A stretch of DNA of 39,984 nt from assembly GCA_005882635.1 (NCBI GenBank), contig VBFG01000119.1, positions 1 through 39,984 of the forward strand, written 5' to 3'. The translations under genes were made by a program, and so were the position numbers. The notes beneath the pieces are model-generated. The model made no database searches, was not told the origin of the DNA, and worked only from the letters and a program-made list of their open reading frames with translations. This DNA is from Chloroflexota bacterium. GTDB lineage: Bacteria > Chloroflexota > Limnocylindria > Limnocylindrales > CSP1-4. Within the stretch, counting starts at the first letter, position 1. Each line of letters opens with the position of its first letter. Positions 24,788 to 31,627 of this stretch are shown piece by piece.

Positions 24788-26671
24788 ATGAGCTCCCTGT
24801 GGATCGTGGTCATCGGTGTCGTCGTCATCTACGCGGCGTACACGTTGTACGCCCGGCGGATCGACCGCACGGTGATCGCATCGGATCCCAACAAATCGAC
24901 GCCGGCCCGAATGTACATGGACGGCGCCGACTTCATGCCGACGAGCCGGTTCGTGCTGTACGGCTACCACTTCAAGTCGATCGCCGCAGCCGGGCCGATC
25001 GTCGGGGTGATCACCGCGGCAAACCTGTGGGGCTGGCTGCCGTCGATCCTGTGGCTGATGATCGGGGTCAGCTTCATCGGCTGGGCGAGCGACTACAGCG
25101 CGATCATGATGGCCGTCCGGAACGACGGGAACTCGCTCAGCGCGATCGCCCACCGGCTGATCTCGCCGCGGACGCGGCGGATCCTGTTCGTGTTCATCTT
25201 CTTCTACCTGCTGCTGATCGCCGGCGCCTTCGTCGGGATCATGGCGGCAATCCTCGCCTCGCGGCCGGACGTGCCGTTCGGCATCCTCGTGCTCGCGATC
25301 ATGGGCTTGTTCGGGGGATACGCGATCTACCGGATGCGGATGAGCATCATCGGGGTCACGATCCTGACCGTCGGGCTGACGATCGCGGCCATGGCGCTCG
25401 GGCCGCTCGGGGCGACGTTCGAGACGGGCAAGGCGCCGAACTGGTCGACGGCGCCGATCGCCGGGGCCGTCAACTCGTTCAACACGTCGATCAATGCCGG
25501 TCCGCTCTGGACCACGGTCGACCCGACGAATGCCGATCCGCGGATCCCGGCGCCCGGAGCCGACGGCAAGAGGCCAACCACGCCCGCGTACAACGCAGCG
25601 AGCGGGGAGATCAACATCCTGCCGAGCTTCCTGCTCGCGTCGCTGCTCCTGCTGATCTTCAGTTACATCGGCGCGAACACGGCGATCTGGAGGTTCGCCC
25701 AACCGGTCAACTACATCGGGTTCTGGATCACGGCGATCGTCATCCTGGTCAGCGCGGTCGGCGCCGTCCTGGCGCCGTTCACGAACGCGAGCGTCGCGGC
25801 GTTCAAGGTCGATGCGTTCAAGGGCTTCGCGCCGACGATCGCGGGAGGCGCCCTCCAGCCGCTCTGGCCGATGCTGTTTGTGACCATCGCCTGCGGCGCC
25901 ATCTCGGGCTGGCATGCCCTGTTCGGCTCGGTCGGGACCGCCCGCCAGCTCGAATACGAAACCGACGCGTTGCCGGTCGGCGGCGGGGCGATGTTCTCGG
26001 AGAACACGCTGGGGCTCTTGTCGCTGACGGCCGTTGCGATCGCCGGCGGCGCAGGCGCGGGTGCGTTCGCCGCGGGCGTCGGGAACCTGATCAACGTCGC
26101 CTCGTTCGGGGCGATCGGCGTCCCGTTCGGAACCGCGCTCGGCTTCGGCGCGTTCGTCGTGATCGTGCTGACGGTCGTTCAGCTGGTCTTCCGCGTCATG
26201 CGCGTCACGCTCGGCGAGTGGCTCGGCGATCGCTGGGTCGGCTTCAAGAACCAGCACGTCGCGTCGGTGACCGGCATGGTGCTGTCGATGGCGCTGGTTC
26301 TCTCGGGGACGTGGGTCTACCTGTGGCAGCTGTTCGGCGCGTCCAACCAGCTGCTGGCCGCTCTCAGCCTGCTCCTCGTAACGGTCTGGCTGCGGTCGGT
26401 CGGAAAGAACCCGGCCTACGCCGGCATCCCGATGGTGTTCATGTACGTGACCACGATGGCCGCCACGGTCGTCACCGCGTACAACCTCTTCGTGACGATC
26501 GCGACCCGCCCCGGCCAGGCGCTGATCTCCGTGCTCGGCGCCTGGGCGATGGTCGCCGTCTCGATCCTGCTGCTCGTCGCCGCGGCGTTGATCGCGTGGG
26601 ACGCGTGGCAGGCGTGGAACCGCTATCGGACGGCGCCGCCGGAGGAGGCGCGCGTCCCGACCGCGGCCTGA
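24788..26671 (+). CDS. cstA: Carbon starvation protein CstA-type transporter
   Basis: A 627-residue polytopic membrane protein. The conserved CstA motif appears as GYHFKSIAAAGPIVGVITAA, followed by WASDYSAIMMAVRNDG and, later, GWHALFGSVGTARQLEYETDA. More than a dozen hydrophobic segments are visible. CstA proteins import peptides and pyruvate at the cytoplasmic membrane, often under carbon limitation. The start is the ATG at 24788, with GGAGG 5 bases upstream; a GTG at 24782 overlaps that site and is rejected. A strong hairpin 23 bases after the stop ends the transcript. The preceding small CxxC gene is probably in the same operon. Confidence 0.9.
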   Translation: MSSLWIVVIGVVVIYAAYTLYARRIDRTVIASDPNKSTPARMYMDGADFMPTSRFVLYGYHFKSIAAAGPIVGVITAANLWGWLPSILWLMIGVSFIGWASDYSAIMMAVRNDGNSLSAIAHRLISPRTRRILFVFIFFYLLLIAGAFVGIMAAILASRPDVPFGILVLAIMGLFGGYAIYRMRMSIIGVTILTVGLTIAAMALGPLGATFETGKAPNWSTAPIAGAVNSFNTSINAGPLWTTVDPTNADPRIPAPGADGKRPTTPAYNAASGEINILPSFLLASLLLLIFSYIGANTAIWRFAQPVNYIGFWITAIVILVSAVGAVLAPFTNASVAAFKVDAFKGFAPTIAGGALQPLWPMLFVTIACGAISGWHALFGSVGTARQLEYETDALPVGGGAMFSENTLGLLSLTAVAIAGGAGAGAFAAGVGNLINVASFGAIGVPFGTALGFGAFVVIVLTVVQLVFRVMRVTLGEWLGDRWVGFKNQHVASVTGMVLSMALVLSGTWVYLWQLFGASNQLLAALSLLLVTVWLRSVGKNPAYAGIPMVFMYVTTMAATVVTAYNLFVTIATRPGQALISVLGAWAMVAVSILLLVAAALIAWDAWQAWNRYRTAPPEEARVPTAA

Positions 26672-26693
26672 CGTCCGTTGCTGCATTCGATCG

Positions 26694-26722
26694 CCCGGAG
26701 CCCGCATCGAGCGGGCTCCGGG
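26694..26722. terminator. Bidirectional hairpin between cstA and the convergent gene
   Basis: CCCGGAGCCCGC, loop ATCGA, GCGGGCTCCGGG: a perfect 12-bp GC-rich stem in the 57-base gap between two convergent genes. No U-run on either side, so termination efficiency is uncertain, but position and symmetry fit a shared terminator. Confidence 0.7.
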
Positions 26723-26728
26723 CCGAGA

Positions 26729-27400
26729 TCAGCGCTGGGTGAGGGTCGCGGCGAGCTGCCGGATCGGGGTCAGGAGCGCGTCGGCGCCGACGGGCCTGTC
26801 GCCGGCGGGGCGGACATGAACCTCCAGGTGCGGCACGACCGGCTGGACGGTCAGCTTCCAGACGCCACCGCTCGCTGCGCCGAGCGCCTCCCACGTCGAG
26901 CGGATGGCCGCCTCGTCCGCACCCGGGCCGGCGACGGCGACGCATCCTCCTGGCCAGTCGAGGCGGTGCCAGCCGGTCTCCCCGCCGCCGTTCGTCGCCT
27001 GATCGTGCCCGTCCGCCCGACCTGTCCAAGTGCGCGGGTCCCGGACCTCCATGCTGAACCGCGGGGGCCGGACGAGGCTGGCGCGGACGATCAGGAAGTC
27101 GCGCCGGCCGCGCCAGCGAGCAAACGCCCACAGCAGGCTGACGTCGCGCGGCTCGAGCACGGCCAGGACGGTCGCCTCCCGGAATGGCTCCGCCGGCTCG
27201 ACGATCCGGAGCTCCACCGCGGAGCTGCCGAGCCAGCGGAGCGTCGTCCGGCGGCCAAGGAGCGGCAGGCCGCGCTGCAGCCAGCGCAGCAGGTCGTTGC
27301 CGATCCGGATGTTGCGTTGCGTCCCCAGCGCGAACCACAACATCACGAACAGGATCAAGCCGATCGCGATCGACGGTCCGAACGCCTCGAGCGGGGGCAT
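26729..27400 (-). CDS. Membrane-anchored protein of unknown function, divergent from the ArsA-like cluster
   Basis: 223 residues from the ATG at 27400. A longer start at 27442 would run into the divergent gene, so I prefer the ATG. One hydrophobic segment (about residues 8-25, PSIAIGLILFVMLWFALG) is followed by NIRIGNDLLRWLQRGLPLLG and a soluble, Trp-containing domain (WRGRRDFLIVRASLVRPPRF, TGWHRLDWPGG) that would face the cytoplasm if the N-terminus is outside. No family recognised. Its start codon is only 11 bases from that of the first small gene of the ArsA-like cluster, which suggests shared control and possibly a shared function. Confidence 0.65.
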   Translation of the reverse strand: MPPLEAFGPSIAIGLILFVMLWFALGTQRNIRIGNDLLRWLQRGLPLLGRRTTLRWLGSSAVELRIVEPAEPFREATVLAVLEPRDVSLLWAFARWRGRRDFLIVRASLVRPPRFSMEVRDPRTWTGRADGHDQATNGGGETGWHRLDWPGGCVAVAGPGADEAAIRSTWEALGAASGGVWKLTVQPVVPHLEVHVRPAGDRPVGADALLTPIRQLAATLTQR

Positions 27401-27411
27401 ACAAGAACGGT

Positions 27412-27708
27412 ATGAACGAGCAGGTTCGCGGTCAACGCTCATCCGGCCTTCGCGCCGCCCTCCGCGAGTTCGCCTACGGGATGACGGGCTACGAGTTCGC
27501 CCGGCATGCCATCGAGACCCGGGCGGCGCTCGAGAACCTGTTCATGGTCGTCGTCGTCGGCGACATGATCGGCGTGCCGGTGATCCCGCCGTACTACTCG
27601 CTGCGCCTGCTGCCCCTCGTGACGCCCGACATCGTCCGGTGGAAGCGGCGCGTCCTCCGCGAGCGCGACTTCACCGATCTCCACGACCATCACCTGCACG
27701 GGGTCTGA
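27412..27708 (+). CDS. Small conserved protein A of the paired ArsA-like system
   Basis: 98 residues, family not recognised. The core (17-89) reads LRE..YGM......RHA..TRA, then LF, a hydrophobic run MVVVVGDMIGVPVIP, PPYYSLRLLP and WKRRVLRERD. The hydrophobic stretch at about 43-70 may be a membrane-inserting hairpin or amphipathic element interrupted by GDM and PP. By hand count about 43 of 73 core residues are identical to the next gene product. The start is the ATG at 27412; longer in-frame starts lie antisense to the divergent gene. The gap to the paralogue is 20 bases, then the two ArsA-like ATPases follow, so a four-gene operon is likely. A role as partner or client of the ATPases is inferred from context only. 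Confidence 0.75.
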   Translation: MNEQVRGQRSSGLRAALREFAYGMTGYEFARHAIETRAALENLFMVVVVGDMIGVPVIPPYYSLRLLPLVTPDIVRWKRRVLRERDFTDLHDHHLHGV

Positions 27709-27728
27709 GGACCCAGGAAGGAGCTCCC

Positions 27729-28040
27729 ATGCCCGACGATCCCCGACCCGCCGAGCCCGGGGCGAAGGAGCCCAAGGAGCCCGGCCGCCTCAAGGGCATG
27801 CTCGGTCACCTCCGCGAGGTGACCTACGGGATGGCCGCCCATGACATGACTCGCCACGCGCTCCGGACGCGGGCCAGCATGGAGCACCTCTTCATCCTGA
27901 CGACGATGGGCGACATGCTGGGCGTGCCGATCCTGCCGCCCTACTATTCGCTCCGCCTGCTCCCGTACGCCGTCCCCCAGATCGCGACCTGGAAGCGCCG
28001 GATGCTCCGTGAGAAGGACCTCACGGACGCGATGTTCTGA
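27729..28040 (+). CDS. Small conserved protein B, paralogue of protein A
   Basis: 103 residues. A charged, Pro-rich N-terminal tail (about 1-22) is followed by the same core as protein A (28-100): LREVTYGM, TRHALRTRA, LFILTTMGDMLGVPILP, PPYYSLRLLP, WKRRMLREKDLTD. The invariant GDM-x-GVP-x-x-PPYYSLRLLP block suggests a specific binding surface rather than a generic membrane helix. GGAAGGAG lies 6 bases before the ATG at 27729. The stop is 2 bases before the GTG of the first ATPase, so expression is probably coupled. Function unknown; two diverged copies beside two diverged ATPases suggest one small protein per ATPase subunit. Confidence 0.78.
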   Translation: MPDDPRPAEPGAKEPKEPGRLKGMLGHLREVTYGMAAHDMTRHALRTRASMEHLFILTTMGDMLGVPILPPYYSLRLLPYAVPQIATWKRRMLREKDLTDAMF

Positions 28041-28042
28041 TC

Positions 28043-29071
28043 GTGGCGACGCAACCGGCCGTGGGCTCACCCGACCGCCCGGCGGCGACCGGCTCGACCC
28101 AGCTGGCGGCCACGTTCCGCGACCACCCCGAGCGGCAGTACGTGATGTTCGGCGGCAAGGGCGGCCTCGGGAAGACGACCTTCTCGGCCGCCACCGCGTG
28201 GTGGCTGGCCCAGCAGGGCAAGAAGGTCCTCGTGTTCTCGGTCGACCCGCAGGCGAGCCTGTCCGACATCTTCCAGCAGGACATCTTCGGCAAGGGCCCG
28301 GTCAAGATCACCGACAACCTGTGGGCCCAGGAGATCGACGCCGACCGCCACATCCGCGAATACCAGGACGAGGTCCGCCAGAAGATCCGCGACATGTACG
28401 GCCTGGACGAGGTCCCGCCCGAGATCGAGGATTACATCCAGGCCACCTCGGCAGAGCCGGCAATGGAGGAGTCGGCGATCTTCGACTCGGTCGTCGACAT
28501 CGTCAACCAGGGCGACTACGACTACTACATCTACGACCTCGTCCCGCTCGGCCACGCCCTCTACTACCTGTCGATGGCCAAGGTCTACGACGAGTGGATC
28601 GGCAAGATCACGAAGCTCCGCGAGCAGATGCGGGAGTACGAAGAAGTCGCCGCGCGGATGAAGCGCCAGAAGGAGGTCGACGAGGACGAGATCCTCAAGG
28701 AGCTCCAGTTCATCCGAGGCCGGATCAACAGCGCGTCGCGGATCCTGACCGACCGGACGAAGACCGCCTTCTACTTCGTCGTCATCCCCGAGCAGATGAT
28801 CCTGATCGACACGAAGAAGGCGGCCGAGCTGTTCGCCCGGTTCGACGTCCCGATCGGCGGCTATGTCGTCAACCGGGTCATCCCCGAGGAGCTCGGCGAG
28901 CAGCAGATCCCGGCCTATCTCCGCAACCGGATCGCCATGCAGAAGAGAGAGCTGGACCAGATCCGGGGAGCGTTCGGGAACCAGGTCCTCGGCTACGTGC
29001 CCGAGCTGGAGCGCGACGTCACCGGGCTGCCGATGATCGAGCGCGTCGCCGGCCTGCTCTACGGGTCATGA
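28043..29071 (+). CDS. ArsA/Get3-like ATPase, subunit 1 (switch I Asp kept, switch II altered)
   Basis: A 342-residue SIMIBI-class P-loop ATPase. The deviant Walker A GGKGGLGKTT is at 37-46. Switch I reads SVDPQASLSDIF with the catalytic Asp at 68. Switch II reads DLVPLGHALYY (from D165) in place of the family DTAPTGHTLR. ArsA/Get3 proteins are dimers that couple ATP hydrolysis to anion efflux or delivery of hydrophobic proteins. No arsenite-binding Cys triad and no Get3-type CxxC zinc motif are seen, so arsenite export or eukaryote-type tail-anchor insertion should not be assumed. GTG start at 28043. The next gene is a paralogue, and a heterodimer is likely; mycobacteria also have a paired ArsA/Get3-like locus (Rv3679-Rv3680, from memory). 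Confidence 0.88.
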   Translation: MATQPAVGSPDRPAATGSTQLAATFRDHPERQYVMFGGKGGLGKTTFSAATAWWLAQQGKKVLVFSVDPQASLSDIFQQDIFGKGPVKITDNLWAQEIDADRHIREYQDEVRQKIRDMYGLDEVPPEIEDYIQATSAEPAMEESAIFDSVVDIVNQGDYDYYIYDLVPLGHALYYLSMAKVYDEWIGKITKLREQMREYEEVAARMKRQKEVDEDEILKELQFIRGRINSASRILTDRTKTAFYFVVIPEQMILIDTKKAAELFARFDVPIGGYVVNRVIPEELGEQQIPAYLRNRIAMQKRELDQIRGAFGNQVLGYVPELERDVTGLPMIERVAGLLYGS

Positions 29072-29081
29072 GGAGCGCCCG

Positions 29082-30086
29082 ATGACGACGACCTCCGATC
29101 GCCCGACCGCCGACCTGGTCGAGACATCGATGGCCGACTTCGTGACCGGCCACCCCGGCCTCCGCTACGTCTTCTTCGGCGGCAAGGGGGGCGTCGGCAA
29201 GACCGTCATGGCGGGGATGAATGCGGTCCACCTGGCCCGATCCGGCAAGCGGACCCTGCTCGCCTCGACGAACCCCGTTCACTCGCTGTCGGGCCTGCTC
29301 GGCCAGGACGTCTTCGGCAAGCCGACGGCCGTGACCGGCATCGACAACCTCTGGGCCTACGAGATCGACACGCGCGACGCGATCGAGCGCTCGAAACGCG
29401 AGATCCGCGAGAAGATCCAGTGGTTCCTGAAGTTCGCCGAGATCTCCACCAAGGCCGACGAGTTCGTCGAGGCGGCCACGATGAACCCGGCGTTCGAGGA
29501 GTCGGCGATGTTCGAGAACATGGTCGACCTCATGTTCGAGGACGCCTACGACGTCTACGTCTTCGACACCGCCCCGACGGCCAACGCCCGACGCCTGCTC
29601 GGCATGTCGAAGGTATATGGCCTGTGGGTCGAGAAGATGCTGAAGTCCCGCGAGGAAGCGCAGACCCTGCGGGAGGCCCTGTCCTTCACGAAGAAGCAGG
29701 AAGACGACCCGCTGATGCTCTATCTCGTCGAGTTCCGGGAGCGGATCCGGCACGCCCGGGAGCTCCTGACCGATGCGGAGCGGACGGCGTTCTTCTTCGT
29801 GACCTTGCCGGAGGCCTTGCCGATCGCGGTCATCCGCCGGTTCATCGACTGGTTCACCGACTTCGGGATCCCGGTCGGCGGCGTCGTCGTGAACATGGTG
29901 ATCCGGCCCGAGGCCGGTGAGGCGTCGCCGGACTTCGTTCGGAACCGGATCGAGATGCAGTCTGGCTACCTCGACGAGATCGCCGAGCGGTTCCCCGGCC
30001 AGGTCCGGGCCGTCGTCCCGCTGTTCGATTCGGACGTCCGCGGCGTCCCGTCGATCGCCAAGGCAAGCGCGGCCGTCTTCGGCTGA
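29082..30086 (+). CDS. ArsA/Get3-like ATPase, subunit 2 (switch II kept, switch I Asp replaced by Asn)
   Basis: 334 residues, paralogous to the preceding ATPase along its length (both share NPAFEESAMF / EPAMEESAIF-type and GG-VVN motifs). Walker A is GGKGGVGKTV (33-42), with Val at the last position. Switch I is STNPVHSLS, with Asn 64 where the catalytic Asp normally sits. Switch II DTAPTANARRLL (from D162) is canonical. The likely result is a subunit that binds ATP but hydrolyses it poorly, complementing subunit 1. GAGGAGC lies 6 bases before the ATG at 29082, 10 bases after the stop of subunit 1. Last gene of the four-gene cluster. Confidence 0.88.
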   Translation: MTTTSDRPTADLVETSMADFVTGHPGLRYVFFGGKGGVGKTVMAGMNAVHLARSGKRTLLASTNPVHSLSGLLGQDVFGKPTAVTGIDNLWAYEIDTRDAIERSKREIREKIQWFLKFAEISTKADEFVEAATMNPAFEESAMFENMVDLMFEDAYDVYVFDTAPTANARRLLGMSKVYGLWVEKMLKSREEAQTLREALSFTKKQEDDPLMLYLVEFRERIRHARELLTDAERTAFFFVTLPEALPIAVIRRFIDWFTDFGIPVGGVVVNMVIRPEAGEASPDFVRNRIEMQSGYLDEIAERFPGQVRAVVPLFDSDVRGVPSIAKASAAVFG

Positions 30087-30427
30087 GATTTCTTCAGCGA
30101 GAGCCCGCGCCTTTCTCCCACCAGCGAACGGAATTCGAAGTGGGCCCAGGCCAACGGCGCAGCTTTCTCTCACCAGCGAACGGATTCGGAGGCCAGCGCC
30201 CCGTCGCTGAGGCAACGCACCGGATCACCTGATCATCAGGCGATGGGCCCCGCGTGAAGAGGCCGCGGATCGGACTCGTCGACGTCGATTCCCGCCCGGG
30301 CGCTGAATCCTGTTCGTCAGGGAGGGAAAGCCGCCGACCCCTACCCCGAACGCTCGGCCGCGGCGGCCGGATCGAGTAGACTCCCGTGGCTCGCGCGCCC
30401 GGCCGGCGGCCGGTGCGGCGCGATCGT
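30087..30427. other. 341-base intergenic region before tRNA-His
   Basis: No gene seen. It holds two direct repeats (listed separately), a short dyad CCTGAT-C-ATCAGG at 30228-30240, and TAGACT at 30377-30382, a plausible -10 element for the tRNA although no good -35 is present. A partial third copy of the repeat (TTTCTTCAGCGA, from 30088) starts just after the ATPase stop. Confidence 0.5.
30111..30190. repeat. Two direct repeats with a 52-base period
   Basis: Copies start at 30111 (CTTTCTCCCACCAGCGAACG then GAATTCG) and 30163 (CTTTCTCTCACCAGCGAACG then GATTCGG). They differ by one substitution and one deletion over about 27 bases. The motif resembles the inverted repeat arms at 19551-19733, which share TTTCTCT and CGAAC(A/G)G(A/G)A. 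Confidence 0.6.
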
Positions 30428-30504
30428 GGTGGCCTTAGCTCAATCGGTAGAGCACTGGATTGTGGCTCCAGAGGTCACGGGTTCGAACCCCGTAGGCCAC
30501 CCCA
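30428..30504 (+). tRNA. tRNA-His (anticodon GTG)
   Basis: Acceptor strands GTGGCCT and AGGCCAC pair over 7 bp. D arm GCTC/GAGC, anticodon arm CTGGA-TTGTGGC-TCCAG with anticodon GTG, variable loop AGGTC and T arm ACGGG-TTCGAAC-CCCGT are complete. An encoded G at 30428 (position -1) faces discriminator C73 (30501), the identity element of tRNA-His, and CCA is encoded at 30502-30504. Confidence 0.97.
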
Positions 30505-30730
30505 CCCCCTTCCGTGTGCTCCCGGCGGAGTACCGGCCGGGCGCTCCCGAGCGAACGGCGGACTAGACTTGCCAGACGGCGGAGGCCTCCGCCGGACGGG
30601 TCGCCGGCCCATCGACCGATCCGGCGGTCTCAGGCGCTTCTCAGCGACGCCCGGGATGCTCCGCGCGGAGGCCCCGTCGACGGACCGGGCCGCCCCGAGT
30701 GGCGACCCCAGCACGGAGCTCCGCTGTCGA

Positions 30731-31606
30731 ATGAGCGAGGCGTCGGATCCCTTTCGACGCGCGGATGCCGAGCCACCAGCCGAGCCGCCCGTCCGCGCCG
30801 AAGCCGGAGGTCGCGCTCGCCACGTCGCGCGGACCGCTCGTCGGGCCGCTCCGTTCCTCGCCGGCATCGCCGCGACGCTCGTCGCCCTCATCGCCTACGG
30901 CCTGATCAATCCGCCACCCCGACCCCTGACCACGGGCGACGTCAACCAGGCGATCGCGAGCGCGCTCGCGTCCCAGACGCCCGGGCCGGCCCGCTCCGAG
31001 CTCGTCTACGCCGCCGTGCGCGGCTCGCTCGTCCTGATCCAGGTGGACGAGACCGCCGACGCGCCGTCGGCCTACGGCCTCGGCGCCGGTGTCGTCGTCA
31101 ACGACCAGGGTGCCGTCCTGACGGCCCTCCACGTCGTGGACCAGGCGACCGCGATCAAGGTGACCTTCGCCGACGGGTCGGTGTCCGCCGCGAGGATCGC
31201 GACGCGCGACCCGGCGACCGACATCGCGGTCCTCCAGCCGGACACGTCACCGCAGAACATCGTCCCGGCGACCATCGGCAACCCGGCCGCGATGCGGATC
31301 GGCAGCGAGGCCTACATCGTCGGCAATCCGTTCGGGCTGTACGGATCGCTCAGCGCCGGAGTCGTCTCCGGGCTCGACCGGTCCTTCCAGCAGCCCGGCA
31401 GCAACCAAGTCCTGCGCGGGCTGATCCAGGTCGACGCCGCGGTCAATCCCGGCAACTCCGGCGGTCCGCTCGTCGACCGCGGCGGGCGCGTCGTCGGGAT
31501 CGTCACGGCCCTCGTGAACCCGACGCACGAGGACGTCTTCATCGGGATCGGCCTGGCCGTGCCGATCAACGTCGCCGGCGGCGCCGCCGGTCTCCCACCC
31601 TACTGA
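30731..31606 (+). CDS. Membrane-anchored trypsin-like (S1C, HtrA/DegP-type) serine protease without PDZ domain
   Basis: 291 residues from the ATG at 30731; an earlier in-frame ATG at 30656 is possible. A charged cytoplasmic tail precedes a membrane helix (about residues 39-57, APFLAGIAATLVALIAYGL). The protease domain has His 134 (LTALHVVD), Asp 164 (ATDIAVL) and Ser 243 (NPGNSGGPL), a complete triad. The protein stops right after the catalytic domain (GLAVPINV), so the PDZ domains of HtrA are absent. It probably degrades or cleaves proteins at the outer face of the membrane. It lies 21 bases before the MoxR gene and may belong to the same transcript. TAGACT at 30564-30569 is a possible -10. 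Confidence 0.85.
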   Translation: MSEASDPFRRADAEPPAEPPVRAEAGGRARHVARTARRAAPFLAGIAATLVALIAYGLINPPPRPLTTGDVNQAIASALASQTPGPARSELVYAAVRGSLVLIQVDETADAPSAYGLGAGVVVNDQGAVLTALHVVDQATAIKVTFADGSVSAARIATRDPATDIAVLQPDTSPQNIVPATIGNPAAMRIGSEAYIVGNPFGLYGSLSAGVVSGLDRSFQQPGSNQVLRGLIQVDAAVNPGNSGGPLVDRGGRVVGIVTALVNPTHEDVFIGIGLAVPINVAGGAAGLPPY

Positions 31607-31612
31607 GCGAAC

Positions 31613-31619
31613 GAGGAGG
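31613..31619 (+). promoter_or_regulatory. Shine-Dalgarno sequence that decides the moxR start
   Basis: GAGGAGG lies 8 bases before the TTG at 31628. The GTG at 31619 overlaps the motif itself and cannot use it, so TTG is the better start. Confidence 0.6.
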
Positions 31620-31627
31620 TGACGCCC

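Noticed and set aside
24626-26707. Long open frame on the minus strand over cstA
   Set aside because: Antisense shadow of a clear CstA gene; low-complexity Asp/Arg/Gln-rich product.
28043-30086. Arsenical resistance operon
   Set aside because: The ATPases have the ArsA fold, but arsR, arsB, arsC and arsD are absent and no arsenite-binding Cys triad is seen, so arsenic export is not supported.
30088-30190. CRISPR array
   Set aside because: Only two clear copies, imperfect, with no cas genes and no further units.
30111-30190. LexA-type boxes in the CGAACGGAATTCG motif
   Set aside because: Symmetry is only CGAA/TTCG with an odd centre and does not match GAAC-N4-GTTC; no SOS gene follows.
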